A stretch of 64,000 nt of DNA, taken from assembly GCF_023898315.1 (NCBI RefSeq), contig NC_064619.1, forward strand, positions 340,243,650 through 340,307,649. Reading direction: 5' to 3'. This DNA is from Schistocerca nitens. Its lineage: Eukaryota; Arthropoda; Insecta; Orthoptera; Acrididae. Below the pieces are notes generated by a model that saw only the letters and a program-made list of their open reading frames with translations, was not told the DNA's origin and ran no database searches. The translations under genes were made by a program, and so were the position numbers. Shown here one piece after another: positions 47,036-57,839 of this stretch. How positions within the stretch are numbered: the stretch's first letter is position 1; each line of letters opens with the position of its first letter.

Positions 47036-47560
47036 TCACCCACCCAGCACATCCTAAACCAGTCCTGACACATGTTTATCCTATTCTATCACAGGCAAGG
47101 TCACCAGTTCAATGGCTGATCCACAATTCATGCCATCTGGATCCTTCCCTCCAACATCAGCTTTCCTGAACTATGAAGATGGGAATTATAGGAATTAGCC
47201 TTGCAACGCGTCCTTCACTACCATAATCCTCCTGGCATCTATCTCCAATAACCCACTGTCCCTACACTGTCTACCTGACAGCTTCCCCTCCCTCTGTCCT
47301 GTCACCTCCTCCTCATCCACACCTCCACATCAATTTCATTGTGTGCTATACCTCACTGGCCTCTCTACCTGTGTGTCACATGCCTAGCCTGTGCAGCTGC
47401 CACACTTACCTCCTGTATTCCACCCTCTGCACCTGCTGCCTCCCTCCAAGCCACCAGCTACCAATCCCCAACTCCTCCTCCTGATTTCCACCTCTTTTTC
47501 TCTTCACCCATCCCACCTGAAACATTCCTTGCCCCCGGTATACACACAAAACTGCAATCC
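47036..47560 (+). repeat. C/T-rich dispersed repeat (copy 2)
   Basis: Contains AAGGTCACCAGTTCAATGGC, CATGCCATCTGGATCCTTCC and CAGCTTTCCTGAACT followed by long C/T-rich stretches. It is the opposite-orientation relative of 36900-37320. The open frames here (47339-47597) are composition artefacts. Confidence 0.55.
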
Positions 47561-48365
47561 TGATAATTTTTCATGCTCCTCTGTGTGGACCTCTTGATTA
47601 CTCAGCACATCTGCTACTCGGTGAGTGGTCTCCTTTACTCCTAAATATTTACACTCAATGCTACACTTGTTCCATAGGTTCAAATACAAATTAACACACA
47701 ATTCTCATTGTCCAAAATATATCATTATTTGGCACACACATTCTCCATCACAACCTCAGATTTTAAACTGTCTGTTATGCTACTCCTCCAGTTAGATCGC
47801 GCTTGAGAACTGGTGAGAACTCGGGAAGTGGATTGCGGTGTACTGTTGAGAAGTGGGGTGTTTTTCTGGCAACAATGGATAGCAATCATTGCTCAGCAAT
47901 GATGCAGAAGATGACTGTGGCATACTGTGGGTCTGAATATGGACAGTGCCTAGCCCAGGAAATGTGCCTAGCCCGTTGCTTATGAATTACTAGAGTGGCA
48001 GTATAAAGTGACTGATACCAGCAGTCATTCACACAGTGCTGCTATAATTGCCTTTGACTTTTTAAAATATGGGTTTGTGGTTTGATCCTTTCTGGTGCCA
48101 GTTAATTTTATTTTCACCCCTCATTAATCTTAAAATTTAACAGACATTACTGAGAACCACTTATTTCAAGATTATTCAAGTTGGATTTATTAAGTGCGAA
48201 ATAAGTTTTAAACTTCTGCTTATCTAAATTGTCAATGTTCTGTTTGAAAGATCTCTCTTGCAAATAAGGTTATCCAATGGTTAATGGTTCACCGAACGTA
48301 AATGGTCACAACCACACGCAGCCTTCCACTCACCATGCACACTAGTTGGACTGTTAAATACTGGT
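47561..48365. other. Hs2st intron 2, no feature seen
   Basis: No recognisable element. Confidence 0.45.
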
Positions 48366-48720
48366 CATTATTTTGGTAATACTAAAGACTTGTTACACCA
48401 CAGAACAGTATCTGCAGCACATTTACTCATGCAGTTTGCTGAGAACACATACAAAATCTTCCTGGTGGAAGCAGACAGCACAGGCATATAGCACGGGCAT
48501 TCAATGCGAAACATGGTCCTGAGAGGACTAAAATTCAAGACATGATTCCCAAGCTGGTAATCACATTCCAAAATAATGGGGATCTCAACAACAGGCTGTG
48601 AGTGAAGAGCTAACAATTACCAATAGACGAACATCAACACCTGGAATGGGTTACAGTGAGAAAACTGGCCAATATGCCAAAAGCAAATGTTGCATCCACT
48701 GAGTCATTAAAATGGAATGT
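48366..48720 (+). pseudogene. Possible N-terminal helix-turn-helix relic of a mariner-type transposase
   Basis: Plus-strand reading gives HIARAFNAKHGPERTKIQDM then IPKLVITFQNNGDLNNR. This is the pattern of the first DNA-binding half of insect mariner transposases (FN..HGP...I..L...F...GSV.N). A stop follows and no catalytic part is present. Confidence 0.4.
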
Positions 48721-48773
48721 TTGTAAGGTTCAAGTCTGAGACTGCATTTTGTGTCAGTATTGTGTCTTCAACT

Positions 48774-48800
48774 CCCCCCCCCCCCCCTCTCTCTCTCTCT
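48774..48800. repeat. Poly-C followed by (CT)n
   Basis: About 14 C then about six CT repeats; a simple-sequence tract. Confidence 0.9.
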
Positions 48801-50016
48801 GGATAAATGAGAAAGCTACTACTTCACTTGTTAACACTAGTTTCTGTGAATAGCGATGCAAACAAACTGTGAATAGAGATGCAAACAAAGGTTTATTTTG
48901 ACGAATTTACTGTTTCTATGTGAGTGATACATGGGAAACTGAAAAATCAATAGATTCAACCCTGAAAACCTTGAATTTTTACAAGCGATTTTTTAACAAG
49001 ATATATGACACTTTCTTTTGTCAGTTGAGAATTTTCAGCATATCCTTTACTCTTTCCCACAAGCCAAACAAGACTGTAAGTATTCACATCACCGTCCTTT
49101 GCTGTCTGCCATCACTGCGGATTGTGTAAGTATTTCGGAGGCGATCTCTTTTTTTTTCATGACCTACAGTTCCCCAGTATTTTACTCATAAATATAACCT
49201 TGTTAATGCTTTATCTACAACTGAACCCAAACAACCCTTGAAATTAATATGTCTATACATTGTTACTCCCAGATACTGGCACACAATATGTATAGACAAT
49301 ATGCATCAAAATGCTTGGTGGAGTCTTGTCCATTAGGTAATACAATTTTTCTGATCTTTTTCATGATGAAACTTGCATTACTCATTGGCAAAAAATGCAT
49401 TAAATATGGCATGCACGTAAAAATTAGGCTTTGCTACAGATTACTCTGTTACCATAATCTATAGTTGGAATTCACTCTTAAACAAAGTATCAGATTCCAA
49501 CATAGGCCAGACCTGAGGCTATGCTACAGATCAGTCTGTCACCATAACCAAGATTTCAAGGAGACTCTAGTACCACATTCTAGCCATAGATAACTACAAT
49601 TTTTGTGACAAATCTGAGACGGCAATTAATGTTGTCCACTAAATCTTTAATATACATGACAAACAGTGATCGGCCAATCCACTTCCCTAGAATTCAATGT
49701 AAATTACATCCACATCTTTGGATGGCTGATCATCCGGAATAATGCTGCATTATGTTAATATTAAACTATCGGTACATGGGTGACACATGAGATATATCAC
49801 GGCAGAGTGGTCAGAATGGCACCCAAAAGATTGAAAGTTACAAAGATGAGGAACATTTTATTATTCTACCTAACTCTATTAGTTGTGCAGACAAATTCCA
49901 AACATATCAGCTAAGTGGATACCGTACAACATCCATCACACACACTACTGCTTGCAGCTCATCAATTCAGTGAACTGGTATTATCAACATTCATAAAGAT
50001 GGGAAATAATGTTTAC
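48801..50016. other. Hs2st intron 2, right end, with a small direct repeat
   Basis: AGGCTTTGCTACAGATTACT at 49425 recurs as AGGCTATGCTACAGATCAGT at about 49516, giving two roughly 33-bp direct repeats 90 bp apart. The rest shows nothing recognisable. The segment 49630-49700 vaguely resembles a LINE fragment but is too decayed to call. Confidence 0.45.
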
Positions 50017-50246
50017 CTGATTTGCCAACGTCAGTACATGCATATTAGCTGTAATGTTAATATGAAGAACATGAAATCCATTTTGTTTACAAAGCTCGTA
50101 TGCTACGCCAACAAAACTGGTTGATGCTGTTTTCGGCACACGGTTATAAATAATGACCATGTCCGTAAACATTGACTCTTCTGGTCTATTGTCGAAAATT
50201 CGATGATTCTCAACATTTCTTTGGTGAAGACTTGCTACAAGATATT
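50017..50246 (-). CDS. Hs2st: Hs2st coding exon 2
   Basis: 230 nt with acceptor ATCTTTACAG (before 50246) and donor GTAAAC (after 50017). The exon completes a Glu codon with the last base of exon 1, then encodes 76 residues: a stem region, followed by DMVIIYNRVPKTASTSF and VLHINITANMHVLTLANQ. RVPKTASTS is the 5'-phosphosulfate-binding loop that grips PAPS, with the Lys conserved. NIT is one of two N-glycosylation sites also seen in vertebrate HS2ST1. Similarity to the vertebrate enzyme is high from DMV onward and low in the stem, as expected. It ends in phase 0, matching exon 3. Confidence 0.96.
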
Positions 50247-50324
50247 CTGTAAAGATTAAGGTAACATGTAGTTATTACATCATAAAGAATTACCGTACGA
50301 AGCCCATAATTCCACTGTTCTTAC
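50247..50324 (-). other. Hs2st intron 1 (78 bp)
   Basis: Begins GTAAGAACAG on the minus strand after 50325 and ends CTTTACAG before 50246. It is tiny next to the following 10.6-kb and 21.2-kb introns. Confidence 0.9.
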
Positions 50325-50454
50325 CTAAATCCTTAGTACTCTCTCTTACTTGTAGAATCTGAGACTCAAAAAGAAGTACAAAAATGACAAAACTCAGCAA
50401 AGCGCCAAATAACAGCACTCTTCCGACAGTAACTCTCTGTATCATCCTTTGCAT
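50325..50454 (-). CDS. Hs2st: Hs2st coding exon 1 with signal anchor
   Basis: The enzyme is a Golgi type II membrane protein that moves sulfate from PAPS to the 2-O position of iduronic (and some glucuronic) acid in heparan sulfate, which tunes FGF and related signalling. The ATG at 50452-50454 opens a short basic N-terminus (MQRMIQRVTVGR). About 18 hydrophobic residues follow (VLLFGALLSFVIFVLLF), then ESQILQVRESTKDL at the start of the stem, paralleling LFLENQI in vertebrates. A second in-frame ATG lies three codons later. The donor is GTAAGA after 50325, phase 1. This is the 5' coding exon; upstream UTR exons, if any, were not identified. Confidence 0.93.
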
Positions 50455-51085
50455 TGAACGCAAACGAAACGTATTTCATGTAAATGCCGCGATAATGTTC
50501 GTTCGCGTTCATTACGTGTCACAACATTTTCACTGTCGGTGAACGAGATAGTTACATTCAAACAGCTGTCTACGCATTTCTTTACTGAAGCTCTTGCTTT
50601 CCACATAAGATGCTGTCACGTATAATATTTCACAGACACTTCTCGATCCAAAACATGTATGCAGTACAAACACCACCACGTCTGTATCATATCAACACAA
50701 TAGTAAACAGCTGACCAGAAACAAACAATCACAGAAGTTGCTATGCCAGGCACTGAAAAAAACTAAGATCTTTGGACCTACACGGACAAGTTGCTTTCAA
50801 CGTCGATTCACACTGAATCAACGGAACGAAAGGCGACGTCACCGTAAAATGTGTTCACACAAGAAGGAATGTTGCTCACCCAAAATCTTATTGTCTGCGT
50901 GAAAATTATTGATTTACTGAAGCCCAGAAATGTTATATTGTGTTTCCACACAGTTACGGGACTTGTGAAGTACAGACTGGAAAGAAACGCACAGCACCTC
51001 TGGTGGAAATGAAAAACACAGTGTATAGTCATAAGCTACTTTGAAAACTGTTTTCTTAAGAAATTGACCGACGGAAGCAGATTAA
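50455..51085 (-). promoter_or_regulatory. Likely 5' UTR and promoter region of Hs2st
   Basis: Sequence upstream of the ATG. Between 50460 and 50620 it is somewhat richer in CpG than the introns. No TATA box or clear initiator could be fixed by eye, so the placement rests only on position. No coding supported to the right up to 51085. Confidence 0.35.
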
Positions 51086-51500
51086 ACGCACCTTCATTAC
51101 TGAGGGCATCAGAACACAGCAAAAGGACAAGTAAAAACAGCTGAAGCACTATTATTATCAGGAACAGAACCATCGCCATCAGCTGGTATAGCAGAGCCAT
51201 CATCAGTGGCAGCAAAACGAGCATCGACTGAAGCAAAACCATTATCATGAGAAGCAGCAGCAACAACAGAAGAAGCAACATCATCATCCCAACCAACAGC
51301 AGAACCAACACTATCAGTGAAAACAGCAGGGCCACAATCGCCAGTGGCAGCAGCATCAGGCATCACCATTCCCAGAAACAGAGCCCTTATCATCAGAAAC
51401 ACAAGCAACAAGGGAAGAAGTAACGGCAATAGCAGACGAAGAAACAGCAACGACAAAAGCAGCAAAAGAAGAAGCAATAGGAGCCATTTACCTCCTTAAC
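51086..51500. repeat. Trinucleotide-biased low-complexity tract
   Basis: Rich in CAG, CAT/ATC and CAA-type triplets in one phase over 400 bp (for example GAAGCAGCAGCAACAACAG). The 3-bp periodicity keeps several frames open on both strands, giving poly-Leu, Ala/Thr-rich or Gln-rich readings that are not supported as genes. Confidence 0.7.
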
Positions 51501-52183
51501 ATGAAAGGAATTTAATCACCATGGCATCTGAAGGATTTTTTAGTAGAAGTTGGTATGAAGTAAAGACAGAGGCGAGAAACCTATGAAAAGTTGTGGTAAG
51601 AAGGATAAACAAAATTTAAAAATTACTTAGTGCTTTGGAATATAATTGTTTGAAGGCAGCTAGTAACAAAATTGCAATTTATCCTCAATGAAAGCAAAAC
51701 TGTCAAAGCTGTCTGCCTAATTGAACACTGATCAGTGACTCTGTAAAAGTTTTAAATATATTAGATTGTTTCAGTGTAGCAAGAAGCTTTTGTAGCGGAG
51801 AGAGATCTCACAGAGGCTGATGCATACTTGTGGATACCTGCTTAACATATTGAATAAAAATGGATTTTGATTACTGGTACTTAAATGAGCAATACTCTTT
51901 TGAAATCTGCTGTGTTGCAGTAAAAGAGATGAACAAAATAGTCATATCATTTTAAGAATCCCTCGAAGTAGCTGCAATAAATATAAATTTCTAATTCAAA
52001 CTCCAGTGTCTTCTAGATAATGTTAACAAAGAAAGGAAGAAAAATATAATAACAGCAGATGATTTCAATGAAAATGTGATAAGTCATGACCATAGCTCAA
52101 AAAAGTTTATTGACTTAGAATGAGATTTTCACTCTGCAGCGGAGTGTGCGCTGATATGACACTTCCTGGCAGATTAAAACTGT

Positions 52184-52259
52184 GTGCCCGACCGAGACTC
52201 GAACTTGGGACCTTTGCCTTTCACGGGCAAGTGCTCTACCAACTGAGCTACCGAAGCAC
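52184..52259 (-). other. tRNA-like sequence 1 (left arm)
   Basis: Minus-strand GTGCTTCGGTAGCTCAGTTG start, D arm GCTC/GAGC, anticodon stem TTGCC/GGCA and T-loop TTCGAGT. Variants relative to the other three copies lie in the anticodon loop (GTG for GCG) and the T stem. Not a functional tRNA gene: position 33 is G instead of U. Confidence 0.75.
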
Positions 52260-52484
52260 GACTCACGCCCGGTACTCACAGCTTTACTTCTGCCAGTACC
52301 TCGTCTCCTACCTGCCAAACTTTACAGAAGCTCTCCTGCGAAACTTGCAGAACTAGCACTCCTGAAAGAAAGGATATAGCGGAGACATGGCTTAGCCACA
52401 GCCTGGGGGATGTTTCCAGAATGAGATTTTCACTCTGCAGCGGAGTGTGCGCTGATATGAAACTTCCTGGCAGATTAAAACTGT

Positions 52485-52560
52485 GTGCCTGACCGAGACT
52501 CGAACTCGAGACCTTTGCCTTTCGCGGGCAAGTGCTCTACCAACCGAGCTACCGAAGCAC
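52485..52560 (-). other. tRNA-like sequence 2 (left arm)
   Basis: Same structure as the others, with a T-to-C change near the D loop (CTCGGTTGG) and AGGCAC at the 3' end. Part of the foldback array. Confidence 0.75.
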
Positions 52561-52626
52561 GGCTCACGCCCGGTACTCACAGCTTTACTTCTGCCAGTAC
52601 CCCGGCTCCTACCTTCCAAACTTTAC

Positions 52627-52867
52627 TACCGAGCGAGGTGGCGCAGTGGTTAGCACACTGGACTCGCATTCGGGAGGACGACGGTTCAATCCCGTCTCCA
52701 GCCATCCTGATTTAGGTTTACCGTGATTTCCCTAAATCGTTTCAGGCAAATGCCGGGATGGTTCCTTTGAAAGGGCACGGCCGATTTCCTTCCCAATCTT
52801 TCCTTAACCCGAGCTTAGGCTCTGTCTCTAATGACCTCGTTGTCGACGGGACGTTAAACACTAAACA
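52627..52867 (+). mobile_element. SINE of the GAGCGAGGTGGCGCAGTGG type
   Basis: Flanked by CCAAACTTTAC at 52616-52626 and 52868-52878, splitting a foldback unit. The head has A box TGGCGCAGTGG and B box CGGTTCAATCCC. The body has CATCCTGATTTAGGTTTACC and GATGGTTCCTTTGAAAGGGC. A decayed relative is at 37378-37490. Confidence 0.92.
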
Positions 52868-53128
52868 CCAAACTTTACAGAAGCTCTCCTGCGAACCTTG
52901 CATACAGTTTTAATCTGCCAGGAAGTTTCATATCAGCGCACACTCCGCTGCAGAGTGAAAATCTCATTCTGGAAACATCCCCCAGGCTGTGGCTAAGCCA
53001 TGTCTCTGCGATATCCTTTCTTTCAGGAGTGCTAGTTCTGCAAGGTTCGCAGGAGAGCTTCTGTAAAGTTTGGCAGGTAGGAGACGAGGTACTGGCAGAA
53101 GTAAAGCTGTGAGTACCGGGCGTGAGTC

Positions 53129-53204
53129 GTGCTTCGGTAGCTCAGTTGGTAGAGCACTTGCCCGCGAAAGGCAAAGGTCCCGAGTTCGAGTCTCGGTCGG
53201 GCAC
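53129..53204 (+). other. tRNA-like sequence 3 (right arm)
   Basis: The best-preserved copy. Acceptor ends GTGCTTC/GGGCAC pair over about six positions, D arm GCTC/GAGC, anticodon stem TTGCC/GGCAA with loop CGCGAAA (formal anticodon CGA), T stem CCGAG/CTCGG with loop TTCGAGT. There is no long variable arm as a real tRNA-Ser would need, and U33 is replaced by G, so it is tRNA-derived rather than functional. Confidence 0.8.
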
Positions 53205-53415
53205 ACAGTTTTAATCTGCCAGGAAGTTTCATATCAGCGCACACTCCGCTGCAGAGTGAAAATCTCATTCTGGAAACATCCCCCAGGCTGTGGCTAAGCC
53301 ATGTCTCCGCAATATCCTTTCTTTCAGGAGTTCTAGTTCTGCAAGTTTTGCAAAGTTTGGAAGGTAGGAGACGAGGTACTGGCAGAAGGAAAGCTGTGAG
53401 TACCAGGCGTGAGTC

Positions 53416-53491
53416 GTGCTTCGGTAGCTCAGTTGGTAGAGCACTTGCCCGCGAAAGGCAAAGGTCTCGAGTTCGAGTCTCGGTCGGGCAC
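53416..53491 (+). other. tRNA-like sequence 4 (right arm)
   Basis: Second unit of the right arm, 287 bp after copy 3 because about 15-20 bp are missing between them. The T stem has TCGAG instead of CCGAG. Confidence 0.75.
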
Positions 53492-53693
53492 ACAGTTTTA
53501 ATCTGCCAGGAAGTTTTATTGGCTTAGTTGAGAACTCTGCTTTTAAACTAAATTTTTGTTAAATCACTAGAGAAAATGGTGATACAGCTGCCTGATACAC
53601 AATATGTCAACAAACTGCATGCTTGACAGAGAAAACAATGTCTGTTTAGGCTTATGAATTTCTGATTATTCTGCATTGTTTATTCAGCTGCCA

Positions 53694-53730
53694 GGAATAA
53701 ATAATAATAATAAATAATAATAAATAATTT
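53694..53730. repeat. (AAT)n microsatellite
   Basis: Interrupted AAT/AATA repeats within the LINE relic. Confidence 0.85.
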
Positions 53731-54163
53731 TAAGGAAGATTACATGAAAAGAAACTCTTGCAAAAATAACTTTAACCTGTTCCTTGAAAAGATAGCTGCC
53801 GTAAGATGAGACCTAGATAATAGTGTGCCAAGAACTAAGAACTATGATAGTTTTTAAGGAGTTTTCTAGCTGTATTCAGTGACTCATTCCCAGCCAAAAC
53901 TGGCACCATAATCTCAAAAGTAAACGGAACTGAATTCCTCCATGCTACAAAATATTTAGTGAGAGAAAAAGAGAGCTACATAAAGAGCTGAAACACAATA
54001 AAACCCCGACCTTATTAAATATGTGAGACATTACGAAGTTATATTTAAAAGTATTGTTAAAACTGCCAATAAAGTCAAATGATAAGTTCATTTTAGGACA
54101 TATGAATAAGTCTGAGGCACTGTGACCCATTATTAAATCCAAATTAGCTAAAGTGTAAAGAGA

Positions 54164-54357
54164 TGGTTCAAATGGCTGAGCACTACGGGACTTAACTTCT
54201 GAGGTCATCAGTTCCCTAGAACTTAGAACTACTTAAACCTAACTAACCTAAGGACATCACACACATCCATGCCTGAGGCAGGATTCAAGCCTGCGACCGT
54301 AGTGGTCGCGCGGTTCCAGACTGTAGCGCCCAGAACCGCTCGGCCACTCCGGCCGGC
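54164..54357 (-). mobile_element. tRNA-derived SINE (head type 1) in the LINE relic
   Basis: Flanked by GTGTAAAGAGA at 54153-54163 and 54358-54368. On the minus strand it has A box TGGCCGAGCGG and a B box near GGCTTGAATCC. Same family and orientation as 24951-25143. Confidence 0.93.
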
Positions 54358-54427
54358 GTGTAAAGAGAACTTACATTAAAGCAACACATTCCAAATGTTG
54401 TATTCACCATCTATAGAACAAGTATTA

Positions 54428-54450
54428 ATGTATGTATGTATGTATGTATA
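54428..54450. repeat. (TATG)n microsatellite
   Basis: About five TATG units followed by TATATATG. Confidence 0.85.
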
Positions 54451-56692
54451 TATGTACAACAGTTAACTGCCAGGATATTTAAAAATAAACAATACAACAA
54501 CACTATTGTGAACCCCTTTTGAATATCTTAATGCTTCAATGAGTTTCTCATAAATGTAGTAAACTATAATGTTGTGGCGATCACTTATGAAAACAGTATA
54601 CACTTTTTTGACCTGGATCAGAATAGGGACTCCCTACGCTTCTTACAGATAGTAAAGGTTCAACCGAGGCTGTGAAAAATTATAACTTGTTTTCGAAAAA
54701 AATGCTGTAAGGTAGGATCAAATATCACCAAAATAATTAAATTTGCCTGTGATAAAATAGCACACCCTCCATCTTTAATTATCAATCAATCATTTAAACA
54801 AGCCAACTTCCCTGACATACTTCAGTACACACAAAAGAGATCAACAGAGAATATGGGAAATTAGCATTGCATCTATAGTGTCTCACCTTATCCAAAATAT
54901 CTGAAAATATAGCTTCAGTCAATGTAACACATGTTACCACAAAACATGAGGTTGTCCCCAAAAACAATATTGATTCTGAAAAGGAAAAAGTACTATGAAC
55001 TTATTAATGAATTGTTGATAAAAAAGCAGCTCATGACTGGCCAAAATCTATGAAGTGGCAGATATCTTCTGAAACCTTACAAAAGCATTCGATTCTGTGA
55101 ATCACTCCAGCTGCTTCATAAAATAAACAGATATGGCACTGGGCAAACTGTCCTGCAGTGACTGGTATTTTATCTGACAAGCATGAAGCAAGGGGTACTG
55201 ATAACATTTAGCACCATAAATTATGCATCTTTGTGGAATACAGTTTCACAAGGAGTTTCCCATGGATCAATATTAGAGCCAATGTTGTTTCTCTTTTACG
55301 CAAATTATTTACCTCTCAATATCAATGCCCAACCAATCATGTTTTCTGATGATAGTTCAGCACTTATTGAAAAACGAAAAATTCTTTATAGTGTCATAAA
55401 CACACTGAACAACCCAGATGCATAGTTTCAACAAAATTGTTCTAAACATAACATTTCAAAAATTCTGTTTACAGAATTTAAAAACAAAAAATAAAAACTA
55501 GTAACGTTGGTACCATACATAAAAATCAAGTTATGGAAGAAGCTCAGTCCATTAAATTCCTGAGACTATACTTGGACAAAAATCTAAGTTGCCAAGCACA
55601 CATAGATTATTTTGCAACTAAATTAAACAGCCTTGATTTAGCGATGGACATACTCTCTGGGAAAACAGACATAACTCGTAGGGGAATGGTGTACCACAGT
55701 TGTTAGGTATGGTTTAATTTTTGGGGAAAATTCAAGTCGAAGGTCACAAATTCTGCTACTTCAAAAAATAATCATAAGAAAATGTATGCTGCCCTCCAAG
55801 TATATCCTGACACTCATTATTCAAGAACCTAAAAATGTGACCTGTCCCTGTATTGTACATATTTGAGAGTATCATCTTTTTACACATTAATCCTGAGCTT
55901 ACTGAAGAAAACCATTTCAAACATATGTACAACGCTAGATGCAAGGAAAACTTCATGTTTTCAAAACACCATTTAATACACCAGTATCAGACACCCTAGT
56001 ACAAGGGAATGAAAATCTTCAACAAACTCAAGAGTAGAGATGTAATGAGCTTGAAAATAGGTTCACTGAAGAGAAAACTACACACTATAGTCGAAAAATG
56101 CAATTACTCAGTGGAGGAATTTATGAGTGATGAAATGATCAGTTGAACGGTCTGACGATTTAATTTCATAGTGCTGTATATAACACTGTATTTATAAATT
56201 AATGTCTGAAGAATTTAGACTCTATGTATTGGTATATCATAAGAAAAACAATGTAATGATAATATTTTGTTCAACATAAAACTGCGCTTGTAAAAATACT
56301 GTCAGAGACTTAAATAACTATGTATATCACAAAATAAAAATTAACATAACTCCTGTGCAACATGATGAGATGATCTATAAAATATATGTTATGAGACGAA
56401 TAAAATACAATGTAGTGCAACAAAATATTGTACAACACTAAGAGAAGACTCTTAGGGAATAAGAGACTGACCAGTGAAGTGCATTGTTTATTCCTTGGAA
56501 GAGCAACTGATTTTGAGAGTTGGGTGTTTATTCTTCATTTTCATGCAGAGCTGTTACTTATGCAGTAAGCTAACAAAGAAAAAAATGACTCGAAGTACAT
56601 GTGGGTTTGTTTTCTGACCTGTATAACTGATTACCATGAAAACAATAATGGCTTAAGTCGCAATAACATTTTTCGGATTATATCTGTTAAGC

Positions 56693-57376
56693 ATGGAAGG
56701 CACAAATAATTTTTTACAAACTACTGGTGACGACAGCCGGCAGCTTCAACAAGAGATTGAAGTTTTACAATTGCCGATGCTGAGAAATGGGAGCAAGATG
56801 GGCAAGATGAGATCACAAACACCAGTGATAACGGCTGCGCCACGATTGCAGAACCGCGCCAGATATTTTCTGGGTGCCTGTTCGCTAGTATCAAGTGCGC
56901 CCCTCCTACAATTGCGACAACATCCATTTAAGCCCTCACAACCGGACATATGGTTTGCGATCTTGGAAAACATTCTCGTACAACAGCGGATCACAGAATA
57001 CTGTGAACAATTTATGCTGGCAGTTAGCAATTTGAAGCAGAGAGCGACGATAGTAGTTTCCGATGTGATTCTACACCCACCTCATCAACAAGCGTACCTC
57101 GTGCTGAAGACTGCACTAATCACTCGCTGCACGAAGTTACCTGAGCAGAGGCTTTCACAAGTGCTTTACCAGGAGAAATATGGAGACAGAAACCCGTCGA
57201 AAGTCTGGAGACATTTGCGAGCGATAGCGGACTGTAGCGTACTATGTAATGAGTTGCTGCTACATATCTGGCGACAACAGGTTCCGTTTCAAGTACAATT
57301 GACATTAGTAGCGTATGAAGGACTAACGCTGGTTAAATTACTGCAAGTAGCTGATAGAGCATATGCCACATTATAG
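56693..57376 (+). CDS. Gypsy-B gag (intact 227-codon frame)
   Basis: Gag builds the particle. The open frame begins MEGTNNFLQTTGDD. It contains PFKPSQPDIWFAILENILVQ, then LHPPHQQAYLVLKTALI, EQRLSQVLYQEKYGDRNPSK then VWRHLRAIA, and LQVADRAYATL at the end. This is the pattern of the insect gypsy capsid domain (P-F-P--P-IWF, LRHLR, LADR). It is followed by a stop, and the zinc-knuckle part resumes in another frame near 57590. A related gag start, inverted, lies at 59875-60395. Confidence 0.85.
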   Translation: MEGTNNFLQTTGDDSRQLQQEIEVLQLPMLRNGSKMGKMRSQTPVITAAPRLQNRARYFLGACSLVSSAPLLQLRQHPFKPSQPDIWFAILENILVQQRITEYCEQFMLAVSNLKQRATIVVSDVILHPPHQQAYLVLKTALITRCTKLPEQRLSQVLYQEKYGDRNPSKVWRHLRAIADCSVLCNELLLHIWRQQVPFQVQLTLVAYEGLTLVKLLQVADRAYATL

Positions 57377-57589
57377 TCAACTACTGTGACATGCGTAGCA
57401 GGGACAAATAGTTGCATCATAACAAAAGGTGACACACACACACATCGTGGTGTTTGGAGGAGCCGATTACGAATTGTGCCGCTGCATCTTATAGATAATC
57501 ATCGGACATCGATGGGGAACTCCAAGAGTTATGAAACACAATGGAAAAAGTTGCAGAACTTGGAGTTATGGACGGACTCCGATACGAAA

Positions 57590-57725
57590 ACACGGTCGCG
57601 TCGTTCATCCAACCCACAGCTGTCAGACACCACCCCAGGCCAAACTACTGCCGATAATATCTGCTGGTACTGCGGACCTTTCGACACCCATGCTGTAAAG
57701 TGCACTAATTGGACAGTAGAAATGA
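57590..57725 (+). pseudogene. Gypsy-B zinc knuckle
   Basis: Reads NICWYCGPFDTHAVKCTNW, a CX2CX4HX4C nucleic-acid-binding knuckle. It lies in a frame separate from the main gag and just before the internal deletion. Confidence 0.8.
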
Positions 57726-57839
57726 GTAACGCTTTCAGCCAGTTACAAGCCTGCCTGGAACCGGCAGTGTTGGTTGCCACCCTGTCCCAGGTGCCAGCAT
57801 GGTAGCGATTGGAGCATCATGATACCAAGAAGAGAATGG

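Larger units (their letters stand above)
52119..53514. mobile_element. Inverted array of tRNA-like repeat units (foldback element)
   Basis: Inserted in the LINE endonuclease with a 13-bp duplication, TTTATTGACTTAG (52106-52118) and TTTATTGGCTTAG (53515-53527). The left arm has two tandem units of about 302 bp read on the minus strand (from 52119 and 52421). The right arm has the same units on the plus strand (to 53514). They are joined head-on near 52902. Each full unit carries a tRNA-like stretch plus flanks with CTTCCTGGCAGATTAAAACT and CCAGGCTGTGGCTAAGCCAT. The second left unit holds a SINE and is shortened at the junction. A monomeric palindromic relative sits at 10111-10228. Confidence 0.9.
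51660..56165 (+). mobile_element. Jockey-like LINE relic, interrupted by a foldback array and SINEs
   Basis: Endonuclease pieces lie at 51680-52118 (CLIEH-stop-SVT near the start, IIIADDFNENVISHD, KKFIDLE) and resume after the insertion at 53528. The linker at 53940-54160 includes KELKHNKTPTLLN. RT pieces include NQSFKQANFPDILQYTQK (54780-54840), the palm QGVSHGSILEPMLFLFYANY and FSDDSSALIE (55183-55425), and IKFLRLYLDKNLSCQAHIDY (about 55550). A C-terminal region runs to about 56150 (INPELTEENHFKHMYNARCK, SVEEFMSDEM). FADD is changed to FSDD. Stops and frameshifts throughout. Confidence 0.82.

Noticed and set aside
47339..47597. Pro/Ser/Leu-rich open frames on the plus strand
   Set aside because: Composition artefacts of the C/T-rich repeat.
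51036..51356. Leu-rich minus-strand frame that looks like membrane segments
   Set aside because: It is the translation of a CAG/CAT/CAA-biased low-complexity tract; several frames on both strands are open for the same reason.
53129..53491. Functional tRNA genes
   Set aside because: Cloverleaf arms are present, but U33 is replaced, the formal Ser anticodon conflicts with the short variable loop, and the copies sit in a transposed inverted array.
52115..53493. Several open frames of 60-150 codons in the tRNA-like array
   Set aside because: They are conceptual translations of repeated tRNA-like units and recur wherever the unit occurs.
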